Positions 43,867 to 52,165 of a stretch of DNA of 64,000 nucleotides are shown here, piece by piece. The notes beneath the pieces were generated by a model. It was not told the origin of the DNA and did not search any database. It saw nothing but the letters and a program-made list of their open reading frames with translations. Location of the stretch: the NCBI RefSeq assembly GCF_020026305.1, contig NZ_CP075691.1, forward strand, positions 3,906,001 through 3,970,000, read 5' to 3'. Positions within the stretch are counted from its first letter, which is position 1. Each line of letters starts with the position of its first letter. Origin of the DNA: Streptomyces sp. 135. GTDB taxonomy: Bacteria; Actinomycetota; Actinomycetes; Streptomycetales; Streptomycetaceae. A program made the position numbers and the translations under genes.

Positions 43867-43954
43867 CCCGTGTCCCCGCTCATCCCCGGTCGGCGTGACC
43901 GCCTCACGCCATGTCCCTACCCCTCCCATGCCCGAATTCGGAAGGAGCCGCAGC

Positions 43955-44612
43955 ATGCGTGCCCACCTGGCCCGTGTCGACGCGGTGCTCGTCCAAGCGG
44001 TCATCGCCGCCGCGTTGTCCTTCGCCCACCTGCACGACGTCGCCTCGGCGGCCGGACAGGACGGGTGGAAGGCGTGGGCCTATCCCGTCTCGGTCGACCT
44101 GCTGCTCGTCGCCGCCGGGCGCCGTCTGCGGTCCGGCGAGGCGACAGCGGCCGGGTGGTGCTGGTTCCTGATCGCCCTCGCCGCGTCGTTGGGTGCGAAC
44201 GTCGCCACCGCCGGGCTGCTCGACCTGGACCACGTTCCGGCCTGGCCCCGCATCCTCGTCGCGGGCTGGCCCGCGGCCGCCTTCCTCGGCGGAACCTCCT
44301 CGTCACTCGCCGCCGACCGCGCACGACGAGGCCAGTGACGCCGTGGGCCAGGAGACGCCCGAAGACATCGATGACCAGGAGGGCGCGCCCGCTCCCGCAC
44401 CGGAACCCCCGGCGCCTTTGGCAGTCGAGCCGGTATCGACTCCGCCTCCCGCCTCGCCGCCGGTCGCCGTCCCGGCCGCCATGGTCGAGCACGCCCGCAA
44501 AGTCGCCGCCGAGCACCACGCCCGCACCGGAATGGCCATCGACACTCCGACCCCGCGCGCCCGCCTCGGCGTCCCGCCGCCCATGGCCGACGCCATCGTC
44601 GCCCAGCTCTGA
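43955..44612 (+). pseudogene. DUF2637 (SpdB2-like) spread protein, frameshifted
   Basis: ATG at 43955 after GAAGGAG. The first frame encodes four transmembrane helices (VLVQAVIAAALSFAHLHDVASAA..., PVSVDLLLVAAG, CWFLIALAASLGANVATAGLL, ILVAGWPAAAFLGG) and stops at 44338. The expected Pro/Ala-rich linker and C-terminal domain (MVEHARKVAAEHHARTGMAIDTPTPRARLGVPPPMADAIVAQL) continue in the +1-shifted frame to 44612. The shift lies at about 44300-44320. Such proteins help plasmids spread along hyphae. Confidence 0.8.
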
Positions 44613-44624
44613 GTAGAGACCCAC

Positions 44625-44816
44625 GTGAGCGCAAACCGCCGCTTCCGCTCCGTCACCCGCATCGGCCCCCTCCGGGTCAGCACTTCCTACGACGGTCGCG
44701 GCCGGGAGAAGCACACCGCAGCCTGTACGGCTCCGTGCTGCGGCTTCTCCGCCGACTATGACAGCCGGGCCGCCGCCGAGCCGGCCGCCCGTACCCACCG
44801 CTGCCCCGTCCGCTGA
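44625..44816 (+). CDS. mobile element transfer protein (Spd-type)
   Basis: 63 residues, GTG at 44625. This is the small conserved protein of Streptomyces conjugative elements: RFRSVTRIGPLRVSTSYDGRGREKHTAACTAPCCGFSADYDSRAAAEPAARTHRCPV. It has four Cys and a His-Arg-Cys end, suggesting a zinc knuckle. It is the only gene of the element remnant that seems intact. It sits between the broken spdB2 and spdD genes. Confidence 0.75.
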   Translation: MSANRRFRSVTRIGPLRVSTSYDGRGREKHTAACTAPCCGFSADYDSRAAAEPAARTHRCPVR

Positions 44817-44831
44817 AAGGACCCGCACACC

Positions 44832-44960
44832 GTGACCGTCAGCCTGCCGCTCGTCGTCCTCCTCGGCCTCTTCGTCTGGGGGAGCGGTCAAGTTCCTCGG
44901 CGTCCGCACGTGAATCGTCGTCCTGATCGTCCTCTTCGGCTTCTGGCCCTCGAACCTCGC
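44832..44960 (+). pseudogene. SpdD-like small membrane protein, frameshifted with nonsense codon
   Basis: The start VTVSLPLVVLLGLFVW is normal for the small spread protein. After GGGGAGCG the frame changes, and the continuation VKFLGVRT-stop-IVVLIVLFGFW contains a TGA where the family has Trp. A frameshift plus a nonsense mutation mean it is dead. Confidence 0.65.
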
Positions 44961-44961
44961 C

Positions 44962-45039
44962 GAGTACCCGGGTCACTCGGACCCGGGCCTGACTCTCCGC
45001 GTGTACGCGCACCTGATGCCGTCCAGCCAGAGCATCTGA
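44962..45039 (+). pseudogene. tyrosine recombinase (integrase) C-terminal fragment
   Basis: 25 codons, EYPGHSDPGLTLRVYAHLMP and a few more, ending TGA at 45037-45039. The block GHSDPGLTLRVYAHLMPSS is the C-terminal end of phage/AICE integrases, with the nucleophile Tyr in RVYAHL. It is joined directly to the SpdD remnant, so a deletion fused the two. Confidence 0.65.
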
Positions 45040-45068
45040 CGGCCCGGACACGGCTCAGAGGAAGCGAC

Positions 45069-45107
45069 AAGCCCCCTGCACGCGGAGAACCCGCGGGCAG
45101 GGGGCTT
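45069..45107 (-). terminator. hairpin terminator of gpmA
   Basis: AAGCCCCCTGC (45069-45079) pairs with GCAGGGGGCTT (45097-45107), with an inner CGCGG/CCGCG stem. It lies 13 bases beyond the gpmA stop. Confidence 0.8.
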
Positions 45108-45119
45108 ACTCGTGGGCGG

Positions 45120-45881
45120 TTACTTCTTCTTGCCCTGGTTCTTGACCGCCTCGATCGCCGCCTTCGCGGCCTCCGGGTCGAGGTAGGTGCCGCCCGGGTT
45201 CAGGGGCTTGAATTCGGCGTCCAGTTCGTACGAGAGCGGGATGCCCGTGGGGATGTTCAGGCCCGCGATGTCCGCGTCGGAGATGCCGTCCAGGTGCTTG
45301 ACCAGGGCGCGGAGGCTGTTGCCGTGGGCCGCTACCAGGACCGTCCTGCCCGTGAGAAGGTCCGGGACGATGCCGTCGAACCAGTACGGGAGCATGCGGA
45401 CGACGACGTCCTTCAGGCACTCCGTCTGGGGGCGCAGCTCGGGCGGGAGCGTCGCGTAGCGGGGGTCGGAGAACTGGGAGTACTCCGCGTCGCGGTCCAG
45501 CGGCGGCGGCGGGGTGTCGTACGAGCGGCGCCAGAGCATGAACTGCTCCTCGCCGAACTCGGCCAGCGTCTGGGCCTTGTCCTTGCCCTGGAGGGCGCCG
45601 TAGTGGCGCTCGTTCAGGCGCCACGAGCGGTGCACCGGGATCCAGAGGCGGTCGGCCGCCTCCAGCGCGAGCTGCGCGGTGCGGATCGCGCGCTTCTGGA
45701 GCGACGTGTGGACCACGTCGGGGAGCAGGCCGGCGTCCTTGAGCAGCTCACCGCCGCGGACCGCCTCCTTCTCGCCCTTCTCGTTGAGGTTGACGTCCAC
45801 CCAGCCGGTGAACAGGTTCTTCGCGTTCCATTCGCTCTCGCCGTGGCGGAGGAGGATCAGCTTGTACGGTGCGTCGGCCAT
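45120..45881 (-). CDS. gpmA: 2,3-bisphosphoglycerate-dependent phosphoglycerate mutase
   Basis: A 253-residue dPGM of glycolysis and gluconeogenesis, interconverting 3- and 2-phosphoglycerate. The phosphohistidine motif LLRHGESEWN (His11-12 region), GWVDVNLNEKGEKEA, RLNERHYGALQGKDKAQ and the second catalytic His in VAAHGNSLRAL are all present. It is full length with a Lys-rich end (VKNQGKKK). ATG at 45881. A core gene bordering the element remnant. Confidence 0.95.
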   Translation of the reverse strand: MADAPYKLILLRHGESEWNAKNLFTGWVDVNLNEKGEKEAVRGGELLKDAGLLPDVVHTSLQKRAIRTAQLALEAADRLWIPVHRSWRLNERHYGALQGKDKAQTLAEFGEEQFMLWRRSYDTPPPPLDRDAEYSQFSDPRYATLPPELRPQTECLKDVVVRMLPYWFDGIVPDLLTGRTVLVAAHGNSLRALVKHLDGISDADIAGLNIPTGIPLSYELDAEFKPLNPGGTYLDPEAAKAAIEAVKNQGKKK

Positions 45882-46043
45882 GCCTCTGAGCGTAATCGAA
45901 CCCCGGTGGCCCTCGCGCGCGGGCCAGTAGGGGGTGCGGGGGGGTGGCGATTGACGGTTCGCGTCAATCGGGTGGCGGGGCGGCGCGGCCGGCTCGTAAT
46001 GTGTCCTCGCCGCTTTAGCCGCTTACACACCGGGGGAAACCGC

Positions 46044-47423
46044 ATGCCCTTCACCGCCATGAGACGTGCCGTCACCGAGAGCGTGTCGGGGCTTCCGCGC
46101 GCCTTCTGGTGGCTGTGGATCAGCACCCTGGTCAACCGGCTCGGCGCCTTCGTCGCCACGTTCATGGCGCTGTACCTCACCCTGGAGCGGGGCTACTCCG
46201 CCTCGTACGCCGGTCTCGTCGCCGCGCTGCACGGGCTCGGCGGCGTCGTGTCCTCCCTGGGCGCGGGCGTGATGACGGACCGGCTCGGGCGGCGGCCCAC
46301 GCTGCTGATCGCGCAGGCCTCGACGGCGCTCTCCGTGGCGGTGCTCGGGTTCATGGAGCACCCGGTGGCGATCGCGGGCGTCGCCTTCCTCGTGGGCATG
46401 GCGAGCAACGCGTCGCGGCCCGCCGTGCAGGCGATGATGGCGGACATCGTGCGGCCCGAGGACCGGGTGCGGGCCTTCTCCCTCAACTACTGGGCCATCA
46501 ACCTCGGTTTCGCCATCTCCTCCGCCGGCGCCGGGTTCATCGCCTCGTACAGCTACCGCGCCGGGTTCCTGATCGAGGCCGCGATGACGATGGTCTGCGC
46601 GGTCGTCGTCTTCATGAAGCTGCCGGAGTCGCGGCCCGTGCGGACGGCGCAGGAGAAGGCCGCCGAGCCGGTGGTCGGGCTCGGGACCGTGCTGCGGGAC
46701 GGGCGGTTCATGGGCGTGGTGGGGCTGTCGTTCCTCGTCGCGCTGATCTTCCAGCAGGGGTCCGTGGGGCTGCCGGTCGCGATGGGCGAGGCCGGCTTCA
46801 CGCCCGCCGACTACGGGCTCGCGATCGCCGTGAACGGCGTGCTGATCGTCGCGCTGCAGATCCCGGTCACGCGGTTCATCGAACACCGCGATCCGCGACG
46901 GCTGTTGGTGATCTCCTCCGTAGTCGCCGGGTACGGCTTCGGGCTGACCGCCTTCGCCGGGTCCGTCGGGGTCTTCGCGCTGACGGTCTGCGTGTGGACG
47001 CTCGCCGAGATCGTCAACGCGCCGACGCAGACCGGCCTCGTCGTCGCGCTCTCCCCCACCCACGGGCGCGGGCGCTACCAGGGCATGTACACGATGTCGT
47101 GGTCCGTGGCCGCGCTCGTCGCCCCGCTGATGTCCGGGTTCATGATCGACCGGTTCGGCGCGGAGTGGCTGTGGGCGGCGTGCGCGGTGCTCGGGACGGT
47201 GGCGGCGCTGGGGTACTGGGGGCTGATGCGGGGCCTTCCGGATGAGGGCCTGGCGGAGGGCTCGGCGCAGAGCCCGGCGAAGGACCCGGCGGAGGGCTCG
47301 GCGCAGAGCCCGGCGGAGAACCCGGCGGAGAACCCGGTGGAGAACCCGGTGGAGGGCGGCGCGGTCAGTGCCGCGGGGTCCGTTGCGCCTCGTACAGATT
47401 CCGCGGCCGCACCGCGTCCGTAG
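46044..47423 (+). CDS. MFS transporter
   Basis: 459 residues, ATG at 46044 after GGGGGAAA. Twelve predicted helices. The MFS loop 2-3 motif GAGVMTDRLGRRPTLLI matches the GxxxDRxGRR consensus, and a second related loop is EHRDPRRLL. It belongs to the drug:H+ antiporter-like group; the substrate is unknown. The last ~60 residues are a hydrophilic repeat tail of EGSAQSPAKDPAEGS and ENPVENPV units. Its last 59 bases overlap the end of the convergent gene, so the repeat tail may be a recent extension. Confidence 0.87.
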   Translation: MPFTAMRRAVTESVSGLPRAFWWLWISTLVNRLGAFVATFMALYLTLERGYSASYAGLVAALHGLGGVVSSLGAGVMTDRLGRRPTLLIAQASTALSVAVLGFMEHPVAIAGVAFLVGMASNASRPAVQAMMADIVRPEDRVRAFSLNYWAINLGFAISSAGAGFIASYSYRAGFLIEAAMTMVCAVVVFMKLPESRPVRTAQEKAAEPVVGLGTVLRDGRFMGVVGLSFLVALIFQQGSVGLPVAMGEAGFTPADYGLAIAVNGVLIVALQIPVTRFIEHRDPRRLLVISSVVAGYGFGLTAFAGSVGVFALTVCVWTLAEIVNAPTQTGLVVALSPTHGRGRYQGMYTMSWSVAALVAPLMSGFMIDRFGAEWLWAACAVLGTVAALGYWGLMRGLPDEGLAEGSAQSPAKDPAEGSAQSPAENPAENPVENPVEGGAVSAAGSVAPRTDSAAAPRP

Positions 47424-49029
47424 TGCTGTACAGCTCAAGGCGCGTGTTCAGGTCGCCGGTGAAGTCGGGGACGTCGATCTGGTCGAACTCACGGACGGTG
47501 TTGAGACCGACCGTGGCGCTGTGGGGCGCGAGGTCGTCGAGCTTCACGAGGCCCGCGCGTCCGTTGGTGACGCGGATGTTCCAGTGGGTGAAGCGGGCGC
47601 CGAAGAGGGGTCCCGCGCTCGCGTCGCCGCCGTGCCGGCCGTTGTTCTCGACGGTGATGTCCGTACGTACGTTCGCGAACGGCATCCCGCGGTGGCTGTC
47701 GAAGGTGCCCATCTCCATGTGGCCGCGCGACCAGACGTTGTAGGAGGAGAGGCCCTCCACGTTGATGCCGTGCAGCTGGGTGCCGGGCGGGGCCGGGGTC
47801 GTGCGGGCGTCGATCCTGAAGTCGTCGACGAGGTTGTCGTGCGAGCCCTCGCGGCAGAAGTACGGGTGGTGCGAGCCGCGGCCCGCCACGCGCGTGCGGC
47901 GCAGGGTGCAGGCGGAGGCGGCCACCAGGCCGAAGCCGTTGTCCACATGGCGTACGACGATGTCGTCGGCCCAGCAGTCGTACGCGCACTGGAACGTGAC
48001 GCCGTTGTGGCCCTTGTCGAGGAGGTGCGGGGACTGAGGGGTCTCGACGGCCTCCAGGGTGAGCGCCTCGACGCCCGAGCCGGTCAGGGCCGGGACGTGG
48101 GTGGTGAGGCGGGGCTCCCATGAGGGGCGTATGTCGAGGGGCAGGGGGCGCTCGAAGGTGACCGCGCGCCTGCCGGGGTCGACGGCCGCGATCCTTACGG
48201 GCCACTCGTAGGGGACGTACGAGGTGAGCTTCGTCTTGTCGTCCCAGGTGTACGCGCGTGCGCCCGCGCCGTCGCCCGCCATGTGCTCCAGGAGCGTGTG
48301 GTCGGCGTCGTCGGCGAGGCGCAGGAGTACGAGGTCGCCCTTGCGGAGGCGGGAGGCGTCGGTGACCCGCACCGACCAGGAGCCTCGGTGGGCCGGGCGG
48401 ACGGTGGTGAGGGTCCGCCACTCGTCGCGCCTGTTGCCGGTCCAGCCCTCGAAGGGCCAGGCCTTGGCCTTGATGGCGGCGGTCAGCGACTCCCAACGGG
48501 CCTCCGGGCAGAGCCAGATGAGGCCGCCGGCCCAGGACCAGCTGGACTTGTCGCCGCCGTAGCGTGAGCCGTAGGGGCCGATCAGCTCGGTGAGGTTCTT
48601 CGTGGCGAGGAGGGTGGTGCGGGCGCTGCCCGCGCCGCGGAGCGTGACGTGGTCGTGGGCGATGCGGATGACGTCGTCGACGCGGTAGGTGCCTGGCCGC
48701 AGGAGGACCGTGCCGCCGCCGCTCCTGCCCGCTTCGGCGAGGGCGCGGTTGATGGCGGGGGCCGCGTCGGACGTGCCGTCGGGGGTGGCGCCGTAGCGGT
48801 GGGCGTCGAGGACGCGGTGGTGGCGGGGGAAGGGGTGTCGTCCCGTACGGAAGCCGGAGCGGCCTATGTAGGGGATCTGGGGGTGTGTGTAAGGGGCCCG
48901 GGTGAACTCACGCCAGAGGGTGGGCGTTTGGAGGGCGGGTGCGGCCGCGCGGGCAGTGGGGGCGATTGTCGCGGCCGCCGCGGCCGCTGTCGCGCCGCCG
49001 AGCAGGACGCGTCTGGTGGGGTGAGCCAT
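47365..49029 (-). CDS. secreted pectate-lyase-like (right-handed beta-helix) protein
   Basis: 554 residues. A Tat-type signal (HPTRRVLLGGATAAAAAATIAPTARA) precedes a beta-helix typical of glycosyl-hydrolase-28-related or pectate lyase superfamily proteins. It has the opening RYGATPDGTSDAAPAINRALAEA with the GATGDGxTDDTxAIQ-like pattern, then GGGTVLLRPGTYRVDDVIRI and HVTLRGAGSARTTLL. Later coils include VAGRGSHHPYFCREGSHDNLVDDFRID and the conserved VEGLSSYNVWSRGHMEMGTFDSHRGMPF. It probably cleaves or binds an extracellular polysaccharide. ATG at 49029 is chosen because the Tat signal starts there. Confidence 0.83.
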   Translation of the reverse strand: MAHPTRRVLLGGATAAAAAATIAPTARAAAPALQTPTLWREFTRAPYTHPQIPYIGRSGFRTGRHPFPRHHRVLDAHRYGATPDGTSDAAPAINRALAEAGRSGGGTVLLRPGTYRVDDVIRIAHDHVTLRGAGSARTTLLATKNLTELIGPYGSRYGGDKSSWSWAGGLIWLCPEARWESLTAAIKAKAWPFEGWTGNRRDEWRTLTTVRPAHRGSWSVRVTDASRLRKGDLVLLRLADDADHTLLEHMAGDGAGARAYTWDDKTKLTSYVPYEWPVRIAAVDPGRRAVTFERPLPLDIRPSWEPRLTTHVPALTGSGVEALTLEAVETPQSPHLLDKGHNGVTFQCAYDCWADDIVVRHVDNGFGLVAASACTLRRTRVAGRGSHHPYFCREGSHDNLVDDFRIDARTTPAPPGTQLHGINVEGLSSYNVWSRGHMEMGTFDSHRGMPFANVRTDITVENNGRHGGDASAGPLFGARFTHWNIRVTNGRAGLVKLDDLAPHSATVGLNTVREFDQIDVPDFTGDLNTRLELYSTTDAVRPRNLYEAQRTPRH

Positions 49030-49168
49030 GCCGCCGCCTTCCATGGATGTGAATGCGGTTCACGTGAGCGGTGCGGTGCAGTGGGCGGGAGCATGCCACG
49101 GCGGCGCTCCGCACGGAAGGGGGTGGGCGGCACCCGGCTACCCACAGGGAACGTGGTCCGGCGGTCCG

Positions 49169-49726
49169 CTACCCCTTGGGCTGGGTCAGATGCGTGAACG
49201 CGTCGAGGTTCCGGGTGGACTCCCCCCGCGAAACCCTCCACTCGTACTCCTTGCGGATCGCCGACGCGAAACCCAGCTCCAGGAGCGTGTTGAAGGAGTC
49301 GTCCGAGGCGGAGAGGACCGCGCCGAGGAGGCGGTCCAGTTCGGCGGGGGTGACCGCGGCGAGCGGCAGCTTGCCGGCCAGGTAGATGTCGCCGAGGGAG
49401 TCGATCGCGTAACTCACGCCGTAGAGGCGGAGGTTCCGCTCGAGCAGCCAGCGGTGGACCGCCTCGTGGTTCTCGTCGGGGTGGCGGATCACGAACGCGT
49501 TCAGGGACAGCGAGTGCTTGCCCACGATCATCGACAGGGTCGTCGACAGTTTGCGGGTGCCGGGGAGCTTCACTACGTAGGAGCCCGGCTCGGGGCTCTC
49601 CCACTCCAGCTCGGCGTCGTCCAGTGTCCGCTCGATGATCGTCGCGGTGTCCACGTCCGCCTCCATGCCCATGACCGCGTCCATGCCCATGTCCGCTTCC
49701 GTGTCCGCCTGCTCGGGCTCAGCCAT
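49169..49726 (-). CDS. YbjN-domain protein
   Basis: 185 residues. A short Met/Asp/Glu-rich leader has repeated MGMDAV/MGMEAD units, then a YbjN/T3SS-chaperone-like fold: IIERTLDDAELEWESPEPGSYVVKLPGTRKLSTTLSMIVGKHSLSLNAFVIRHPDENHEAVHRWLLERNLRLYGVSYAIDSLGDIYLAGKLPL. Such proteins are putative adaptors or sensors of unknown function. ATG at 49726 overlaps the mshA stop by eight bases, an operon arrangement with mshA that is common in actinobacteria. Confidence 0.85.
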   Translation of the reverse strand: MAEPEQADTEADMGMDAVMGMEADVDTATIIERTLDDAELEWESPEPGSYVVKLPGTRKLSTTLSMIVGKHSLSLNAFVIRHPDENHEAVHRWLLERNLRLYGVSYAIDSLGDIYLAGKLPLAAVTPAELDRLLGAVLSASDDSFNTLLELGFASAIRKEYEWRVSRGESTRNLDAFTHLTQPKG

Positions 49727-51119
49727 GGTGCGAGCGTACGTGACGGCCTGAGCTGCGGAAGTCGTACATGGCCGACGTGTAGACATCGGCCGTCGCCGCG
49801 GCCGCCGTGTCCCAGCCGAAGGACTGCGCGTGCCGGGCCGCGGCCGCTCCCATGCGGTCCACAAGCTGTGGATGGTCGGCGAAATCGCGCAGCACGCGCG
49901 CGTAGTGGGCCGGTTCGTGGCCGGAGATCAGGAAGCCGGTGACCTCGTCGCGCACCGCGACGGGCAGGCCGCCCACCGAGGCCGCGAGGACCGGTGTGCC
50001 CGCCGCCTGCGCCTCTATGGCGACGAGACCGAAGGACTCGCTGTAGGAGGGCATCACGAGCACGGACGCCGCGCGGAACCAGTCCGCCAGCTGGTCCTGG
50101 CCCACCGGCGGCTGGAAGCGCACCACGTCGGCGATCCCGAGTCTCGCGGCCAGCTTCTGGAGGCCCTCCGGCTTCGCGAGGCCGCTGCCGCTGGGGCCGC
50201 CGACGATGGGGACGACGATGTTCGAGCGCAGGGCGGGCCGCTCGTCCAGGAGCACGGCGACCGCGCGGAGCAGCACGTCAGGGGCCTTCAGGGGCTGGAT
50301 GCGGCCCGCGAAGAGGGGGATCAGGGCGTCCGGCGGCAGCCCGAGGCGGTGGCGCGCCGCGGCGCGCCCGTCGGCCGGGCGGAAGCGGTCGAGGTTGACG
50401 CCGGGGTGGACGACGGCGACCTTGCCGGGCTCGGCTTCGTAGTGGTGTACGAGATCGCCGGCCTCTTCGGAGGTGTTGGCGACGAGGCGGTCGGCGGCAC
50501 GCACTATCTGCGTCTCGCCGATGACGCGGGCGGCCGGCTCCGGGGTGTCGCCCTCGGCGAGCGCGGCGTTCTTGACCTTGGCCATGGTGTGCATGGCGTG
50601 GACGAGGGGCACGCCCCAGCGTTCGGCGGCGAGCCAGCCGACGTGGCCGGAGAGCCAGTAGTGGGAGTGGACCAGGTCGTAGTAGCCGGGACGGTGGCCC
50701 GCCCAGGCCTGCATCACGCCGTGCGTGAAGGCACAGAGCTGCGCCGGCAGCTCTTCCTTGGCGAGGCCTTCGTAGGGGCCCGCGTCGACGTGGCGCACGA
50801 GGACGCCGGGCGCCAGTTCCACGGCGGGCGGGAGGGCGCCGGTGGTGGCGCGCGTGAAGATCTCGACCTCGATGTCGATCGCGGCGAGACGCTTGGCCAG
50901 CTCGACGATGTAGACGTTCATGCCGCCCGCGTCGCCCGTGCCGGGCTGGTGCAGCGGCGAGGTGTGCACACTCAGCATCGCCACGCGGCGCGGACGCCGA
51001 TGGGAGCCGTGGGAACCCGGAACGCCTGGGATGCCGGGGATGCCGGGGATGCCGGGGATACGGAGCCGAGAGGGTGCCGCCGGGGAGCGACGCCCGAGCC
51101 TGGACACGTAGTGGCTCAC
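49719..51119 (-). CDS. mshA: D-inositol-3-phosphate glycosyltransferase MshA
   Basis: A 466-residue GT-B enzyme that transfers GlcNAc from UDP-GlcNAc to inositol-3-phosphate, the first step of mycothiol synthesis. It has the N-terminal acceptor loop VAMLSVHTSPLHQPGTGDAGGMNVYIVELAKRLA, HSHYWLSGHVG, the nucleotide-site FAGRIQPLKAPDVLLRAV, and the donor-binding MPSYSESFGLVAIEAQAAGTPVLAA (E-x7-E). GTG at 51119. Residues 25-40 hold a collagen-like IPGIPGIPGIPGVPG stretch not part of the fold. It overlaps the YbjN-like gene downstream. Confidence 0.94.
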   Translation of the reverse strand: MSHYVSRLGRRSPAAPSRLRIPGIPGIPGIPGVPGSHGSHRRPRRVAMLSVHTSPLHQPGTGDAGGMNVYIVELAKRLAAIDIEVEIFTRATTGALPPAVELAPGVLVRHVDAGPYEGLAKEELPAQLCAFTHGVMQAWAGHRPGYYDLVHSHYWLSGHVGWLAAERWGVPLVHAMHTMAKVKNAALAEGDTPEPAARVIGETQIVRAADRLVANTSEEAGDLVHHYEAEPGKVAVVHPGVNLDRFRPADGRAAARHRLGLPPDALIPLFAGRIQPLKAPDVLLRAVAVLLDERPALRSNIVVPIVGGPSGSGLAKPEGLQKLAARLGIADVVRFQPPVGQDQLADWFRAASVLVMPSYSESFGLVAIEAQAAGTPVLAASVGGLPVAVRDEVTGFLISGHEPAHYARVLRDFADHPQLVDRMGAAAARHAQSFGWDTAAAATADVYTSAMYDFRSSGRHVRSHHG

Positions 51120-51287
51120 GTGGCGGTCCTCCTTGCGTACGGGCATGACGAGGCGGAGGGCGTACGTACCTCCGCAGGGAGAACACCGGAAGCAGCTGCT
51201 CCATTTCCTCTCGCCCGCTCCTTCACCCCTTTTTGCCAAAGCGTTACGCGATGCCTGTCGACCGCCGTCCCCGCATACCCTTTCCCC

Positions 51288-52085
51288 ATGGCCCCACGCA
51301 CCCCTTCCCGCCCCGTGGGAACGGTGACGCGCGGGACCACGAACCCGAACCGGCTGCGCCGCATGGACCGCTGGATCGCCGCCACGCACGGCGCCGCCCT
51401 GCGCCGCTCCCCCGACCCCGTCGCCGTCGACCTCGGCTACGGCGCCTCCCCCTGGACCGCCGTCGAACTGCTGCTGCGGCTGCGTACCGTCGCGCCGCAC
51501 GCGCGCGTGGTCGGCATCGAGATCGATCCGGCGCGGGTCGCCGCCGCGCAACCGTATGAGCGCGAGGGGCTCGTGTTCCGGCACGGCGGCTTCGAGGTGC
51601 CGCTGCCGGGCAGCCCGGTGCTGATCCGGGCGGCGAACGTCCTGCGGCAGTACGACGAGGAGCAGGTCGCCGCCGTGTGGGAGCGGCTGTGCGCGCGGCT
51701 CGCCCCCGGCGGGCTGCTCGTCGAGGGCACCTGCGACGAGATCGGCCGGCGGCACGTGTGGGTCGGGCTCGGCCCTGAGGGGCCCCGCACGGTGACGTTC
51801 GCGGCGCGGCTCGGCTCCCTGGAGCGGCCCTCCGACCTGGCCGAGCGGCTGCCGAAGGCGCTGATCCACCGGAACGTGCCGGGTGAGCCGGTGCACGCGT
51901 TCCTGCGGGACTTCGACCGGGCCTGGGCGGCCGCGGCGCCGTACGCCTCGTACGGGGCGCGGCAGCGGTGGATCAGGGCGGTGCGTGACGTCAGCGTCGA
52001 CTGGCCGGTCCTCGGTGGGACTTCGCGGTGGCGGCAGGGTGAAGTGACGGTGCGCTGGGAGGCGTTGGCGCCTCGGGCGGGGTGA
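51288..52085 (+). CDS. class I SAM-dependent methyltransferase
   Basis: 265 residues, ATG at 51288. The SAM-binding motif VAVDLGYGASPWTAVELLLRL (E/DxGxGxG form), the acidic loop VVGIEIDPARV, and ANVLRQYDEEQVAAVWERLCARLAPGGLLVEGTCDEIGRRHVWV follow in order. The substrate is unknown. The C-terminal ~90 residues (FLRDFDRAWAAAAPYASYGARQRWIRA...) are a family-specific helical extension. Divergent from mshA. Its stop codon falls in the first copy of the repeat at 52072. Confidence 0.85.
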   Translation: MAPRTPSRPVGTVTRGTTNPNRLRRMDRWIAATHGAALRRSPDPVAVDLGYGASPWTAVELLLRLRTVAPHARVVGIEIDPARVAAAQPYEREGLVFRHGGFEVPLPGSPVLIRAANVLRQYDEEQVAAVWERLCARLAPGGLLVEGTCDEIGRRHVWVGLGPEGPRTVTFAARLGSLERPSDLAERLPKALIHRNVPGEPVHAFLRDFDRAWAAAAPYASYGARQRWIRAVRDVSVDWPVLGGTSRWRQGEVTVRWEALAPRAG

Positions 52086-52165
52086 ACTGCTCGGGCGGGG
52101 ATTCTCGGGTGGGCATCCTCGGGCGGGGTGAACGGCTCGGCCGGGAGCCCTCGGGCGGGGTGAAC
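52072..52165. repeat. dispersed direct repeat CTCGGGCGGGGTGAAC, three copies
   Basis: Exact copies lie at 52072-52087, 52118-52133 and 52150-52165, with a partial one (CTCGGGCGGGG) at 52090-52100. The first copy contains the TGA stop of the methyltransferase gene. The rest of 52086-52450 holds no gene and must include the promoter of the NlpC/P60 gene. Confidence 0.7.

Larger units (their letters stand above)
43132..45039 (+). mobile_element. remnant of an actinomycete integrative and conjugative element (pSAM2/AICE type)
   Basis: In order: the C-terminal half of an FtsK/SpoIIIE-like Tra gene (truncated and frameshifted), a DUF2637 spread protein (frameshifted), a small mobile-element transfer protein (intact), an SpdD-like gene (frameshifted and carrying a nonsense codon), and an integrase C-terminal scrap with its tyrosine. 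This is the usual tra-spd gene order of Streptomyces AICEs and plasmids, but every large gene is broken. Rep, excisionase and most of the integrase are missing, so it cannot move by itself. No att duplication was recognised. Confidence 0.75.

Noticed and set aside
44885..44945. TGA in the spdD-like gene as a recoded tryptophan or programmed event
   Set aside because: The same gene also has a frameshift and runs into an integrase scrap, so simple decay explains it.
51000..51060. Short regular repeats at the start of mshA as a CRISPR-like array
   Set aside because: The units are 9 bases, in frame and encode IPG triplets; there are no spacers and no cas genes in the window.
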